A stretch of DNA of 45,623 nucleotides from Candidatus Zhuqueibacterota bacterium. GTDB taxonomy: Bacteria; Zhuqueibacterota; Zhuqueibacteria; Residuimicrobiales; Oceaniaggregativiventaceae. This document shows positions 31,438-39,288 of the stretch, in pieces. Every line of letters begins with the position of its first letter. The stretch's first letter is position 1. A program made the translations under genes and the position numbers. The stretch spans positions 1-45,623 of the forward strand of contig WJMF01000159.1 in the NCBI GenBank assembly GCA_014728085.1. Direction: 5' to 3'. The notes below the pieces were generated by a model that was not told the DNA's origin, did no database searches, and worked only from the letters and a program-made list of their open reading frames with translations.

Positions 31438-32664
31438 ATGAAAGTTGACATGGTCATGCCCCAAATGGGGGAGAGTATTGTTGAAGGTACCATTGTAAAA
31501 TGGCTAAAACATAAGGGCGACGCAGTCGAAAAAGAGGAGATCATTCTTGAAATCAGCACCGATAAGGTAGACTCGGAAATTCCTTCGCCTGCAAGCGGTA
31601 TTCTCGATGAAATTTTGGCAGAAGAAGGGGAGACCGTTCAGGTTGGAGGTGTTATCGCCAGAATCGAAAGTAACAAAAAACCAGGCAAAGCCGCCAAAAC
31701 TGAAGAACCACAACCCCGGCAAAAGGAGGAAGAGTATGAACAGGTATCCGCCGAAGAAGATCGGGGAAAGGTTTTCCTCTCTCCTGTGGTAAAGAAAATT
31801 GCAAGGGAAAATGATATCTCTCTCAATGAGGTGAAAACGATTAACGGTAGCGGTGCACATGGCCGAATTACCAAAAGTGATATCCTTGAATACATCTCTT
31901 CCAAAGGCAAAGAGAAACCGTCCGGCCAAACGGAAAAAGCGGCTTCCACTTTTGCCGAGCAAACGGAAATCAAAACGGAAAGCGTGACGGTTATCCCCAT
32001 GGATCATGTGCGTAAACGAATTGCCGAGCACATGGTCATGAGTAAAAAAACAGCTCCGCATGTTACCACGGTTGCAGAAGCCGATTTGACTAAAATCGTA
32101 ACCTACCGCGAAAAAGCGAAAAAGAGCTTTGAAGAACAACATGGTGTCAAACTTACCTTTACTTCGTTTTTTGTCCAGGCCATTGCTTCGGCACTAAAAC
32201 AGTTTCCCCTGCTGAACAGTTCAGTGGATGGCGACCGTATACTGCAGAAAAAGGATATTCATATCGGTATCGCTGTCGGCCTGGAGGACAAGTTGATCGT
32301 TCCCGTGATCCGTCATGCTGATGATTTGAGTCTGATTGGCATTGCCAAAGCGCTTGCAGATTTAACATTACGCACCCGCGACAAAAAACTCAATCCGGAA
32401 GATGTGCAGGGCGGTACCTTTTCTCTTACCAATATCGGTACATATGGTAACCTTTTCGGCACCCCTATTATTAATCAGCCTCAGGTCGGCATTTTGGGTA
32501 CCGGCGCGATAAAGGAAAGACCTGTTGTTGTCGATGGCATGATCGCCATTCGCAACATGATTTATCTGAGCCTTACATATGATCACCGTATCATCGATGG
32601 CCTTTATGCAGGCCGTTTCATGCAAACGATGGTAAAACTATTGCAAGAATTTAGCTCATCATAA
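31438..32664 (+). CDS. pdhC: Dihydrolipoamide acyltransferase E2
   Basis: The core acyltransferase of the 2-oxoacid dehydrogenase complex, 408 residues. One lipoyl domain comes first (about 1-78, lipoylated Lys43 in STDKVDSE), then a charged linker, a peripheral subunit-binding domain (about 118-155, LSPVVKKIARENDISLNEV). A catalytic domain follows, with the active-site DHRIIDG near residue 382 (His383, Asp387). A single lipoyl domain and this spacing fit both pyruvate and branched-chain complexes. lipA lies three genes downstream. Confidence 0.92.
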   Translation: MKVDMVMPQMGESIVEGTIVKWLKHKGDAVEKEEIILEISTDKVDSEIPSPASGILDEILAEEGETVQVGGVIARIESNKKPGKAAKTEEPQPRQKEEEYEQVSAEEDRGKVFLSPVVKKIARENDISLNEVKTINGSGAHGRITKSDILEYISSKGKEKPSGQTEKAASTFAEQTEIKTESVTVIPMDHVRKRIAEHMVMSKKTAPHVTTVAEADLTKIVTYREKAKKSFEEQHGVKLTFTSFFVQAIASALKQFPLLNSSVDGDRILQKKDIHIGIAVGLEDKLIVPVIRHADDLSLIGIAKALADLTLRTRDKKLNPEDVQGGTFSLTNIGTYGNLFGTPIINQPQVGILGTGAIKERPVVVDGMIAIRNMIYLSLTYDHRIIDGLYAGRFMQTMVKLLQEFSSS

Positions 32665-32701
32665 CAGATATTGATAAATCCTGACTAATCATGAGGTGAA
32701 T

Positions 32702-34099
32702 ATGGCAGAAAAATTTGATCTTGTGGTCATTGGATCCGGTCCTGGAGGATACGTGGCAGCGATTCGAGCGTCACAACTGGGTTTGAAAACCGCTGTGGTT
32801 GAAAGAGACAGGGTTGGCGGCATTTGCTTAAACTGGGGATGTATTCCGACAAAAGCACTGTTGCATAGTGCTTCTTTGTATAGCGAGATTCAGCGCGCTT
32901 CCGATTTCGGTATCGACGTTCAGGAATCAGCGGTAAATTTTGCCAATATGGTTAAACACAGTCGCAAGGTAGCAGACCAGCTTTCAAAAGGAGTGGAGTA
33001 TCTATTTCGTAAAAACAAAATCACCTCGATAAAAGGCTTGGGAACCCTGCTTGCGAAGAACAAGGTTGAGGTTACCGATGAAAAAGGGGCGCGTAAAACT
33101 CTGGACTCAAAGTATATTCTCATCGCCACCGGCGCAAGAGCTCGCAGTATTCCCGGCATTGAATTGGACGGTAAAACGATCATCTCCAGCAAGGAGGCCA
33201 TGGTTCTCGATAATCAACCCAAATCACTGGTTATTATCGGGGCGGGAGCGATCGGGGTTGAATTCGCCTATTTTTACGCCTCCATCGGTACCAGGATCAC
33301 CCTGATCGAAATGATGCCTCAGATTCTGCCGCTTGAGGATTCAGAAGCCGCTCAGGTGGTGACGCGTTCATTTAAAAAACGGGGTATCGATGTCCTGACA
33401 AATGCCAGGGTCGAAAAAATCGACAAGCGTAAAACGGGCGTACAGGTTTCAGTCGAGGCCAAGGGAAAGCATCATGAACTCGAGGCCGAAAAGGCTTTGC
33501 TTGCCATCGGGGTTCAGGGTAATGTGGAAAATCTGAATCTGGACGGCGTTGGGGTAAAACACGAAAAGGGTATGATTTCAGCGAATAAAGCAACATTTCA
33601 GACCAATATCGGTGCTATTTATGCAATCGGAGACGTTATCGGCCCGCCGTGGCTGGCTCATGTGGCCTCGGCCGAGGGTGTTGCTGCGGTTGAACATATG
33701 GCCGGCGAAAAGCCGGAATCCATAGATTACGATAACATACCGGCATGCACATATTGTCAGCCGCAGGTCGCCAGTATGGGAATGACCGAAGAACTCGCAC
33801 GCAAAGCAGGGTATGAGGTAAAGGTCGGCAAGTTTCCATTTCGCGCCAATGGAAAATCTCTGGCTATGGGGCATACAGACGGTTTTGCAAAGCTCATTTT
33901 TGATGCCCGGTATGGCGAGTTGTTGGGTGTGCATATCGTCGGTTCAGAAGCAACCGAAATGCTGGCCGAGCTCGGTGTTGCCAAAACCCTGGAAACCACT
34001 GCGGATGAGATTTTTAAGACCATACACGCTCATCCGACGGTTTCCGAAGTCATTAAAGAGGCTGCCGAGGATGCTTATGACCGGGTTATTCATATCTAA
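32702..34099 (+). CDS. lpdA: Dihydrolipoyl dehydrogenase E3
   Basis: The FAD-dependent disulfide oxidoreductase that reoxidises the lipoyl group of E2, 465 residues. FAD-binding GSGPGG is at 11-16, the redox disulfide Cys42/Cys47 in GGICLNWGCIPTK, the NAD-binding GAGAIGVEFA near 180, and the catalytic His-Glu pair in HAHPTVSE near the C-terminus. The ATG at 32702 with GAGG at 32694-32697 is preferred over the in-frame GTG at 32696. The gene completes the E1-E2-E3 set. Confidence 0.95.
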   Translation: MAEKFDLVVIGSGPGGYVAAIRASQLGLKTAVVERDRVGGICLNWGCIPTKALLHSASLYSEIQRASDFGIDVQESAVNFANMVKHSRKVADQLSKGVEYLFRKNKITSIKGLGTLLAKNKVEVTDEKGARKTLDSKYILIATGARARSIPGIELDGKTIISSKEAMVLDNQPKSLVIIGAGAIGVEFAYFYASIGTRITLIEMMPQILPLEDSEAAQVVTRSFKKRGIDVLTNARVEKIDKRKTGVQVSVEAKGKHHELEAEKALLAIGVQGNVENLNLDGVGVKHEKGMISANKATFQTNIGAIYAIGDVIGPPWLAHVASAEGVAAVEHMAGEKPESIDYDNIPACTYCQPQVASMGMTEELARKAGYEVKVGKFPFRANGKSLAMGHTDGFAKLIFDARYGELLGVHIVGSEATEMLAELGVAKTLETTADEIFKTIHAHPTVSEVIKEAAEDAYDRVIHI

Positions 34100-34140
34100 A
34101 TCGTTTTGAGGTTCACTTTAAGAGGTAAAAATAAATCCAC

Positions 34141-34818
34141 ATGGCTGAACATAAGGACATCCTTGATCACGGTTTTGTTCGCCTGGTCGATTTTATGGGG
34201 GGAGACCTGGCTGTTGTCCAGGCGGCCAGAGTATCGCTCGGCAAGGGCATTACGCATACGGTGCGCGATAAAAAACTTGTCGATTTTTTGATGGCCAACC
34301 ATCATGAAACGCCTTTTGAACATTCTGTTTTCAAGTTTCATATAAAGTGCCCGATTTTCGTTGCCCGTCAATGGTTCAGACATCGGATGGCGAGTTATAA
34401 CGAGATATCGGGTCGCTATACCGAAATGGAGGAACAATTATATCTGCCTGAACGTTTACGGACACAGAAGGCACAAAATTATCAATATCAGCTGCTTGAA
34501 GAAGAAAAAAACAGGACATTCCTGCAGAAAATCAGCCGGTTATATCAGGAGACGTTTGCTCTATATCAGGAGCTTTTGGAGAACGGGGTGGCAAAAGAAC
34601 ATGCCCGGATTATTTTGCCTGCCGCTCTCTATACCCAATTTTACTGGACAATCAATGCGCGCTCGTTGATGAATTTTCTTGCTCTGCGTCTCGATATTCA
34701 CGCTCAGGAGGAAATTCGTCTTTATGCAAAGGAGATTTGCCGGATCTTCCGGCAAAAGATGCCCTGGACCTATGAAGCATTCGACCGTTATCTGCTCAAC
34801 AATGATAAGAAACCATGA
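34141..34818 (+). CDS. thyX: Flavin-dependent thymidylate synthase ThyX
   Basis: Makes dTMP from dUMP using FAD, NADPH and methylene-tetrahydrofolate. The 225-residue protein carries the ThyX signature RHRMASYNEISGR at 80-92 and a preceding HHETPFEH segment (54-61), both of which form the flavin and dUMP site. It is unrelated to ThyA. A possible ribosome site, AAGAGG (34121-34126), is rather far from the ATG. It lies between the E3 gene and lipA. Confidence 0.95.
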   Translation: MAEHKDILDHGFVRLVDFMGGDLAVVQAARVSLGKGITHTVRDKKLVDFLMANHHETPFEHSVFKFHIKCPIFVARQWFRHRMASYNEISGRYTEMEEQLYLPERLRTQKAQNYQYQLLEEEKNRTFLQKISRLYQETFALYQELLENGVAKEHARIILPAALYTQFYWTINARSLMNFLALRLDIHAQEEIRLYAKEICRIFRQKMPWTYEAFDRYLLNNDKKP

Positions 34819-34821
34819 AAG

Positions 34822-35712
34822 GTGATCTTGAAACAGAATCGATACAAACGCCGGCCTCATTGGCTCAAGCGCAAATTGCCGGCCGGTGAAAATTATACAG
34901 AGATCAGCAGACTGCTGAAAGATCAGAATCTGCACACAGTCTGTAAGAGCGCTCATTGTCCAAATGTCGGCGACTGTTGGGCCCGGCGCACGGCAACGTT
35001 TATGATTTTGGGCGATTCTTGTACGCGTAATTGTCTTTTTTGCGCTATTGATCATGGTCACGTTCATTCCCTGGATGCAGAAGAACCTTTACGCGTCGCC
35101 CGGGCCGTAAAACAACTCGACCTTTCATATGCGGTTATCACCTCGGTGACACGCGATGATCTCCCGGATGGTGGTGCATTGCAGTTTGCCCGAACCATTG
35201 AACAAATTCGCGAATTGCAACCCAGGTGCAGAATTGAAGTGCTGATTCCGGATTTGCAGGGAGATCCTCGGGCACTCGATATCATTTTTAAAAGTCATCC
35301 CGATGTCCTGAATCATAATTTGGAAACGGTTGAACGACTGTACGAAAAAGTAAGACCACAGGCAAATTTTGAACGCTCCCTGAAGGTTATACACCTGGCA
35401 AAATCTGCCGGTCTCACTACAAAATCGGGTATGATGCTGGGAATCGGTGAGAAGGATGACGAAATTATAAAAGCCATACAATCATTGCTCAATGCGGGAT
35501 GTGATATTTTAACCCTGGGACAATATCTGCAGCCCTCAAAAGATCAGGTGGAGGTGGATCGATTCGTGCCCCCTGAGCAATTTGACCGGCTTAAAAAAAT
35601 GGGTCTTGAATTGGGTTTCAGACATGTCGAGTCCGGTCCTTTTGTCCGAAGCTCCTATCATGCAGATGAACAACTTTTACCGGATGCCGATTCAGCAGTA
35701 CAACAAAAATGA
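34822..35712 (+). CDS. lipA: Lipoyl synthase
   Basis: A radical-SAM enzyme that inserts two sulfurs into octanoyl groups on lipoyl domains. The auxiliary-cluster motif CKSAHCPNVGDC and the radical-SAM motif CTRNCLFC are both present; 296 residues with the C-terminal RSSY motif (VRSSYHAD), whose serine ligates the auxiliary cluster. The start is GTG 34822 or TTG 34828; AAGGTG in front of the latter is better spaced, but both are possible. It is close to E2, whose Lys43 is its expected target. lipB or lplA is not in the window. Confidence 0.95.
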   Translation: MILKQNRYKRRPHWLKRKLPAGENYTEISRLLKDQNLHTVCKSAHCPNVGDCWARRTATFMILGDSCTRNCLFCAIDHGHVHSLDAEEPLRVARAVKQLDLSYAVITSVTRDDLPDGGALQFARTIEQIRELQPRCRIEVLIPDLQGDPRALDIIFKSHPDVLNHNLETVERLYEKVRPQANFERSLKVIHLAKSAGLTTKSGMMLGIGEKDDEIIKAIQSLLNAGCDILTLGQYLQPSKDQVEVDRFVPPEQFDRLKKMGLELGFRHVESGPFVRSSYHADEQLLPDADSAVQQK

Positions 35713-35808
35713 AATGTTTGGATTTTGGATTTTTTTTAGTAACTTTTCTGTTACATGTCGGGTACAAACTCGATAATTTAATCATCACATACAATAGCGG
35801 ACAGATTA

Positions 35809-36399
35809 ATGAAACTTTTAGACATTATAACATATGGTCATCCCACATTGCGAATGAAGGCGGCAGATTATCACCGCGACGAAATAAATCACAATTTTAT
35901 AGATGATCTTTTGAATACCATGTACGAAAAAGATGGCATCGGACTGGCTGCACCGCAGGTGGATGTGTCCAGACAGGTGCTCGCAGCCACGGATTTACAG
36001 AATGAGTATATATTAATCAATCCTAAAATTATTGCGCACAGTGAAAGCAGTACTGTTGATATCGAAGGCTGTCTTTCCATTCCCGGCTTTCAGGCGAATG
36101 TTTCCCGCTATGATAAAATCGTCGTTAAAGCGCAGGATCCGGAGGGGAAAAATTTTGAAATTACCACCAGAGGATTGCTTGCCAGGGTGTTGCAGCATGA
36201 AATTGATCACCTAAACGGCATTCTCTATATCGACCGAGCCGAACCCGGCTCTGTCGTAAGGCTGACGGATGATCCCAACAACGAAGGTACGATACACAAG
36301 CCGGTCTTGTTAAAGGAATTACAAAGTCACTTTAAAGAGCGCTATCATTCGGAACGCCAAACCGATTTTCAAAGACGTACACCACTCGAAATTGTCTAG
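35809..36399 (+). CDS. def: Peptide deformylase
   Basis: Removes the formyl group from nascent peptides; metal-dependent. The three family motifs are present: GIGLAAPQ (43-50), EGCLS with the ligand Cys88, and QHEIDH (129-134) with His130, Glu131 and His134. The 196-residue length includes a short extra C-terminal tail after residue 165. No clear ribosome site precedes the ATG. The 96-base gap after lipA contains a small GTAAC/GTTAC hairpin (35739-35754) but no sure terminator. Confidence 0.95.
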   Translation: MKLLDIITYGHPTLRMKAADYHRDEINHNFIDDLLNTMYEKDGIGLAAPQVDVSRQVLAATDLQNEYILINPKIIAHSESSTVDIEGCLSIPGFQANVSRYDKIVVKAQDPEGKNFEITTRGLLARVLQHEIDHLNGILYIDRAEPGSVVRLTDDPNNEGTIHKPVLLKELQSHFKERYHSERQTDFQRRTPLEIV

Positions 36400-36422
36400 T
36401 TTCAATCTATTTATGGACGTTA

Positions 36423-37178
36423 ATGAAAGCGATTATTCTTGCAGCCGGATATGCCACCAGAATGTATCCGTTGACAAAGGAGACACCAAAGCCCCTGCTG
36501 ACACTGGGCAACCGTACCATTCTGGACCACATTGTCAACGATATTGCCGTCATTGACGACGTTAATGAGCTCTATATCGTCAGCAATGAGAAATTTATCG
36601 GTCATTTTCAAAACTGGCATCAAACGGTAAAAAAGGATTCTCTTTATCCGAATGTATCGATATTCATCATAAGCGATGGAACAACGGATAATGAAAACAG
36701 GCTTGGTGCAATTGCGGATATCCAGTTTGCAATTGAACGTTTCCAGATAGACGATGATACGCTTGTTATTGCCGGCGATAATGTCTTTACATTTTCCTTT
36801 CTCGATATTTTTTCATTTTTCAAAAAAAAAGATGCCGGTGTCATCGCTGTAAAATCTTTCGACAGTATGAAAAAATTGCAGCGTTCCGGTATTGTCGAAT
36901 TTGATCAGCAAAAAAGAATCATCGGGTTTGAGGAAAAACCTGAAGAACCAAGATCAACATTTGTCGCCCCGGCTTTTTATATCCTCAAGCGGGAATCATT
37001 GCCGCTGATCAAGGCATATCTTGACGAGGAAAACAAATCTGATGCACCGGGTTATTTTATTTCCTGGCTGATCCAGCGGCGGCCACTCTATGCATTTGAA
37101 ATTCAAAATCCATATTATGATATCGGCACCCTTGAAGCATATCAGACTATACAAAAAGTGTTTACTCAATCCGGTTAA
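36423..37178 (+). CDS. Sugar-1-phosphate nucleotidyltransferase-like protein
   Basis: A 251-residue nucleotidyltransferase of the GT-A-like fold. The signature AAGYATRMYPLTKETPKPLL is at the N-terminus (residues 7-26), followed by an acidic metal site in VIAGDNVF (about 120) and a FEEKP motif (about 166-170). These features fit enzymes that make NDP-glucose or GDP-mannose type donors. There is no acyltransferase beta-helix domain as in GlmU. The substrate cannot be told from the sequence. It is followed by a ROK sugar kinase, so a route from sugar to sugar-phosphate to NDP-sugar is conceivable. Confidence 0.85.
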   Translation: MKAIILAAGYATRMYPLTKETPKPLLTLGNRTILDHIVNDIAVIDDVNELYIVSNEKFIGHFQNWHQTVKKDSLYPNVSIFIISDGTTDNENRLGAIADIQFAIERFQIDDDTLVIAGDNVFTFSFLDIFSFFKKKDAGVIAVKSFDSMKKLQRSGIVEFDQQKRIIGFEEKPEEPRSTFVAPAFYILKRESLPLIKAYLDEENKSDAPGYFISWLIQRRPLYAFEIQNPYYDIGTLEAYQTIQKVFTQSG

Positions 37179-37214
37179 AGACGCTTTGCACAAGACGCAG
37201 GCAGGAGTTGATGA

Positions 37215-38171
37215 ATGAAATTAAAAGATCTCTATGTCGGACTGGATCTCGGTGGTACGTTTACCAAATACGCTGTCGGTACGGCAGACGGGTTTCTGCT
37301 TTATCATAACAAAAAACGCTCCATGTCCGATAAAGGACAATCAGAAATTTTCAATAATATTTTTGCACTCATCGAGGAATTGCAGGAAAAGGCAAAAGAG
37401 CTGCAGGGAGAAATAAAGGCAATCGGGTTCGGCAGTCCCGGTGCGATCAACTTTGATGAGGGCAGACTCATCGGTAGTACGCCAAACATAAAATCATGGA
37501 CGGATGCTGATATTCGCGGAAATATTGAATCAAAATTTAATCTTCCCACCTGGGTGGATAACGATGCCAATGTTATGGTATTTGCTGAAGCACGCCAGGG
37601 AGCTGCAAAAGGGGAAAAAAATGTCACCGCTCTGACGCTGGGAACCGGCATCGGTGGAGGGGTTTTGATCAATAATCAGGTGTACCGGGGAGATCATTTT
37701 GCCGGTTCAGAGCTGGGACATATGAGTATCAATTTTAATGGTCCGCGATGTGACTGCGGCGGGATTGGCTGTATTGAACAGTATGCTTCTGCTCCGGCTA
37801 TGGAGAGAAACTATGAGAAAAAGCTCAGTATGGCCAAAAAATCCATACCGAATGACCTGTCAACTGTGACCATATTTGACCGTGCCGCAGAAGGGGAAAA
37901 AGAAGCCATCGATACCATAGACGATACGGCCATTTACCTGGGAACGGCGTTGGCGAATATCGCAAACATTTTTAATCCTGCCGTTATTGTCATCGGCGGT
38001 GGTGTGTCTGCTGCCGGAGAGGTCTTTATCGATAAAATTGATGCTGAAATGCGGCGTCGCGCAATGCCGCCCAGTGTCAGGCATCTCAGAGTCGTGGCGG
38101 CAAAACTCGGCAATTCGGCCGGCATGATCGGGGCCATCAGCCTGGCGGCCGAGATGTACGCAAAAAGATAA
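37215..38171 (+). CDS. ROK-family sugar kinase (probable glucokinase)
   Basis: A 318-residue ATP-dependent sugar kinase of the ROK family. The phosphate-binding motif DLGGTFTKYAVG is at the N-terminus; the catalytic DNDANVMVFAEA region with Asp near 116 follows, then TLGTGIGGGV. The ROK zinc motif is complete, with ELGHMSI ... CDCGGIGCIEQYAS providing His and three Cys. No helix-turn-helix precedes the kinase, so it is an enzyme, not a NagC-type repressor. Glucokinase is the likeliest activity. Confidence 0.87.
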   Translation: MKLKDLYVGLDLGGTFTKYAVGTADGFLLYHNKKRSMSDKGQSEIFNNIFALIEELQEKAKELQGEIKAIGFGSPGAINFDEGRLIGSTPNIKSWTDADIRGNIESKFNLPTWVDNDANVMVFAEARQGAAKGEKNVTALTLGTGIGGGVLINNQVYRGDHFAGSELGHMSINFNGPRCDCGGIGCIEQYASAPAMERNYEKKLSMAKKSIPNDLSTVTIFDRAAEGEKEAIDTIDDTAIYLGTALANIANIFNPAVIVIGGGVSAAGEVFIDKIDAEMRRRAMPPSVRHLRVVAAKLGNSAGMIGAISLAAEMYAKR

Positions 38172-38210
38172 AATATACGCGTAAAAATTTCTTGTTTTAT
38201 TTAAGAAAAA

Positions 38211-38228
38211 ATGATAACTTGTTATCAT
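38211..38228 (+). promoter_or_regulatory. Perfect 18-base palindrome upstream of the his leader (operator candidate)
   Basis: ATGATAAC-TT-GTTATCAT is an inverted repeat of 8-base arms with a two-base centre, 39 bases after the ROK gene and 22 before the leader ATG. It overlaps the only plausible -10 regions (TATCAT 38223-38228; TAACTT 38215-38220, which is 17 bases after TTGTTT 38192-38197). A repressor bound there would block the his promoter. There is no T run, so it is not a terminator. Confidence 0.5.
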
Positions 38229-38250
38229 ATTCACCAAGAGTAAGGACCGT

Positions 38251-38322
38251 ATGTTTCAACAATTTCCGCATAACCACCATCATTTGCTAACCTATCCGTT
38301 TAAATCAGGTGGAAATTTATAA
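38251..38322 (+). CDS. hisL: His operon leader peptide
   Basis: A 23-codon frame starts at ATG 38251 with TAAGGA (38241-38246) just upstream and ends at TAA 38320-38322. It begins MFQQFPHNHHH: four histidine codons (7, 9, 10, 11; bases 38269-38283) occur within five positions. It is followed by an intrinsic terminator and then hisG. The peptide itself is not expected to have a function; its translation rate would report charged tRNA-His. The name is by analogy with HisL of enteric bacteria; there is no sequence homology beyond the histidine run. Confidence 0.82.
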   Translation: MFQQFPHNHHHLLTYPFKSGGNL

Positions 38323-38375
38323 CTTTTTAATCAGAACAGAAAGAGCCCACCTGGTTTACGGTGGGCTTTTTTTTT
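38274..38375 (+). promoter_or_regulatory. Histidine-operon transcription attenuator
   Basis: Three mutually exclusive pairings can be drawn. Segment A, CCACC (38274-38278) plus ATTT (38282-38285), lies on the histidine codons and can pair with segment B (AAAT 38302-38305, GGTGG 38308-38312). Segment B (38302-38312) can instead pair with CCACCTGGTTT (38347-38357) over 11 bases with one G-U, which breaks the terminator. A ribosome stalled at the histidine codons would cover A and leave B free for antitermination. A ribosome finishing at the stop (38320-38322) would cover B and let the terminator form. Directly seen: the complementarities and codon positions. Inferred: the mechanism. Confidence 0.82.
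38344..38375 (+). terminator. Intrinsic terminator of the his attenuator
   Basis: An eight-base perfect stem AGCCCACC / GGTGGGCT with an eight-base loop is followed by nine T residues. It lies 21 bases after the leader stop and ends 19 bases before the hisG start codon. Confidence 0.93.
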
Positions 38376-38393
38376 ATCCAGGGAGGTGTACTT

Positions 38394-39287
38394 TTGAATT
38401 GGAACGATATTGATGACAATGTTCTCAAAATTGGATTGCCAAAGGGTAGTTTACAGGATGCCACCTTTCGTCTGCTGGCCAAAGCCGGCTTTCATTTTTC
38501 CGTATCGCACAGATCCTATTTCCCCTCCATCGATGACGATGAAATTCAGGGCACCCTGATCAGAGCTCAGGAAATCGCCAAATATGTTGAAAACGGCGTC
38601 TTTGATGTCGGCTTGACGGGCAAGGACTGGATTCTGGAAACTGCATCGGATGTCATCGAAATCACAGAATTGACCTATGCCAAATCCACTTCCCGGCCGG
38701 TACGATGGGTTTTGGCTGTGCCTAATGATTCTCCGGTTAAATCGGTGAAAGATTTGCAGGGCAAGCGTATCGCTACCGAAGTGGTAAATATTACAAAAAA
38801 TTACCTGGCCGAACATCGGGTGGAAGCAAGCGTTGAATTTTCCTGGGGGGCCACGGAGGTCAAGGCCCCGACGCTGGTGGATGCTATCGTCGAAGTGACT
38901 GAAACGGGTTCTTCATTGAGAGCCAATAACCTGCGCATTATCGATACCCTGCTCGTATCCAGAACCATGTTGATTGCCAACAAAAGGTCCTGGCAGACGC
39001 CCGAGAAAAAGGAAAAAATCGAAAACCTGACCATGTTGCTCAAAGGAGCGGTAGAATCGGAAGGATTGGTCGGATTAAAGATGAATGTGCCGAAAGAAAA
39101 GCTTGATTTGGTGATGAAACAGCTGCCGTCGATGAAAAACCCAACCATCTCGCCGCTATATGATAACAAATGGATGGCGGTTGAAACCATTATCTCGGAA
39201 AAAGAGGTGAGATCTCTGATTCCCTCTCTCAAAAGAGCGGGTGCTCAAGATATAATTGAATACCCATTAAATAAGGTGATATATTGA
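38394..39287 (+). CDS. hisG: ATP phosphoribosyltransferase, long form
   Basis: First enzyme of histidine synthesis, joining ATP and PRPP. The 297-residue protein is the long HisG form: the catalytic part ([16 protein letters not shown], the PRPP loop near EVTETGSS) is followed by a C-terminal ACT-like regulatory domain of about 75 residues, so no HisZ partner is needed and feedback inhibition by histidine is expected. The frame opens at a GTG (38361) inside the terminator stem. The real start is probably TTG 38394, with GGGAGG (38381-38386) seven bases upstream; no ATG is suitably placed. Confidence 0.93.
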   Translation: MNWNDIDDNVLKIGLPKGSLQDATFRLLAKAGFHFSVSHRSYFPSIDDDEIQGTLIRAQEIAKYVENGVFDVGLTGKDWILETASDVIEITELTYAKSTSRPVRWVLAVPNDSPVKSVKDLQGKRIATEVVNITKNYLAEHRVEASVEFSWGATEVKAPTLVDAIVEVTETGSSLRANNLRIIDTLLVSRTMLIANKRSWQTPEKKEKIENLTMLLKGAVESEGLVGLKMNVPKEKLDLVMKQLPSMKNPTISPLYDNKWMAVETIISEKEVRSLIPSLKRAGAQDIIEYPLNKVIY

Positions 39288-39288
39288 T

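Noticed and set aside
31504-32142. 212-codon minus-strand frame inside the E2 gene
   Set aside because: It is the antisense of the lipoyl domain and linker; its Phe-rich translation reflects the Glu/Lys codons of E2.
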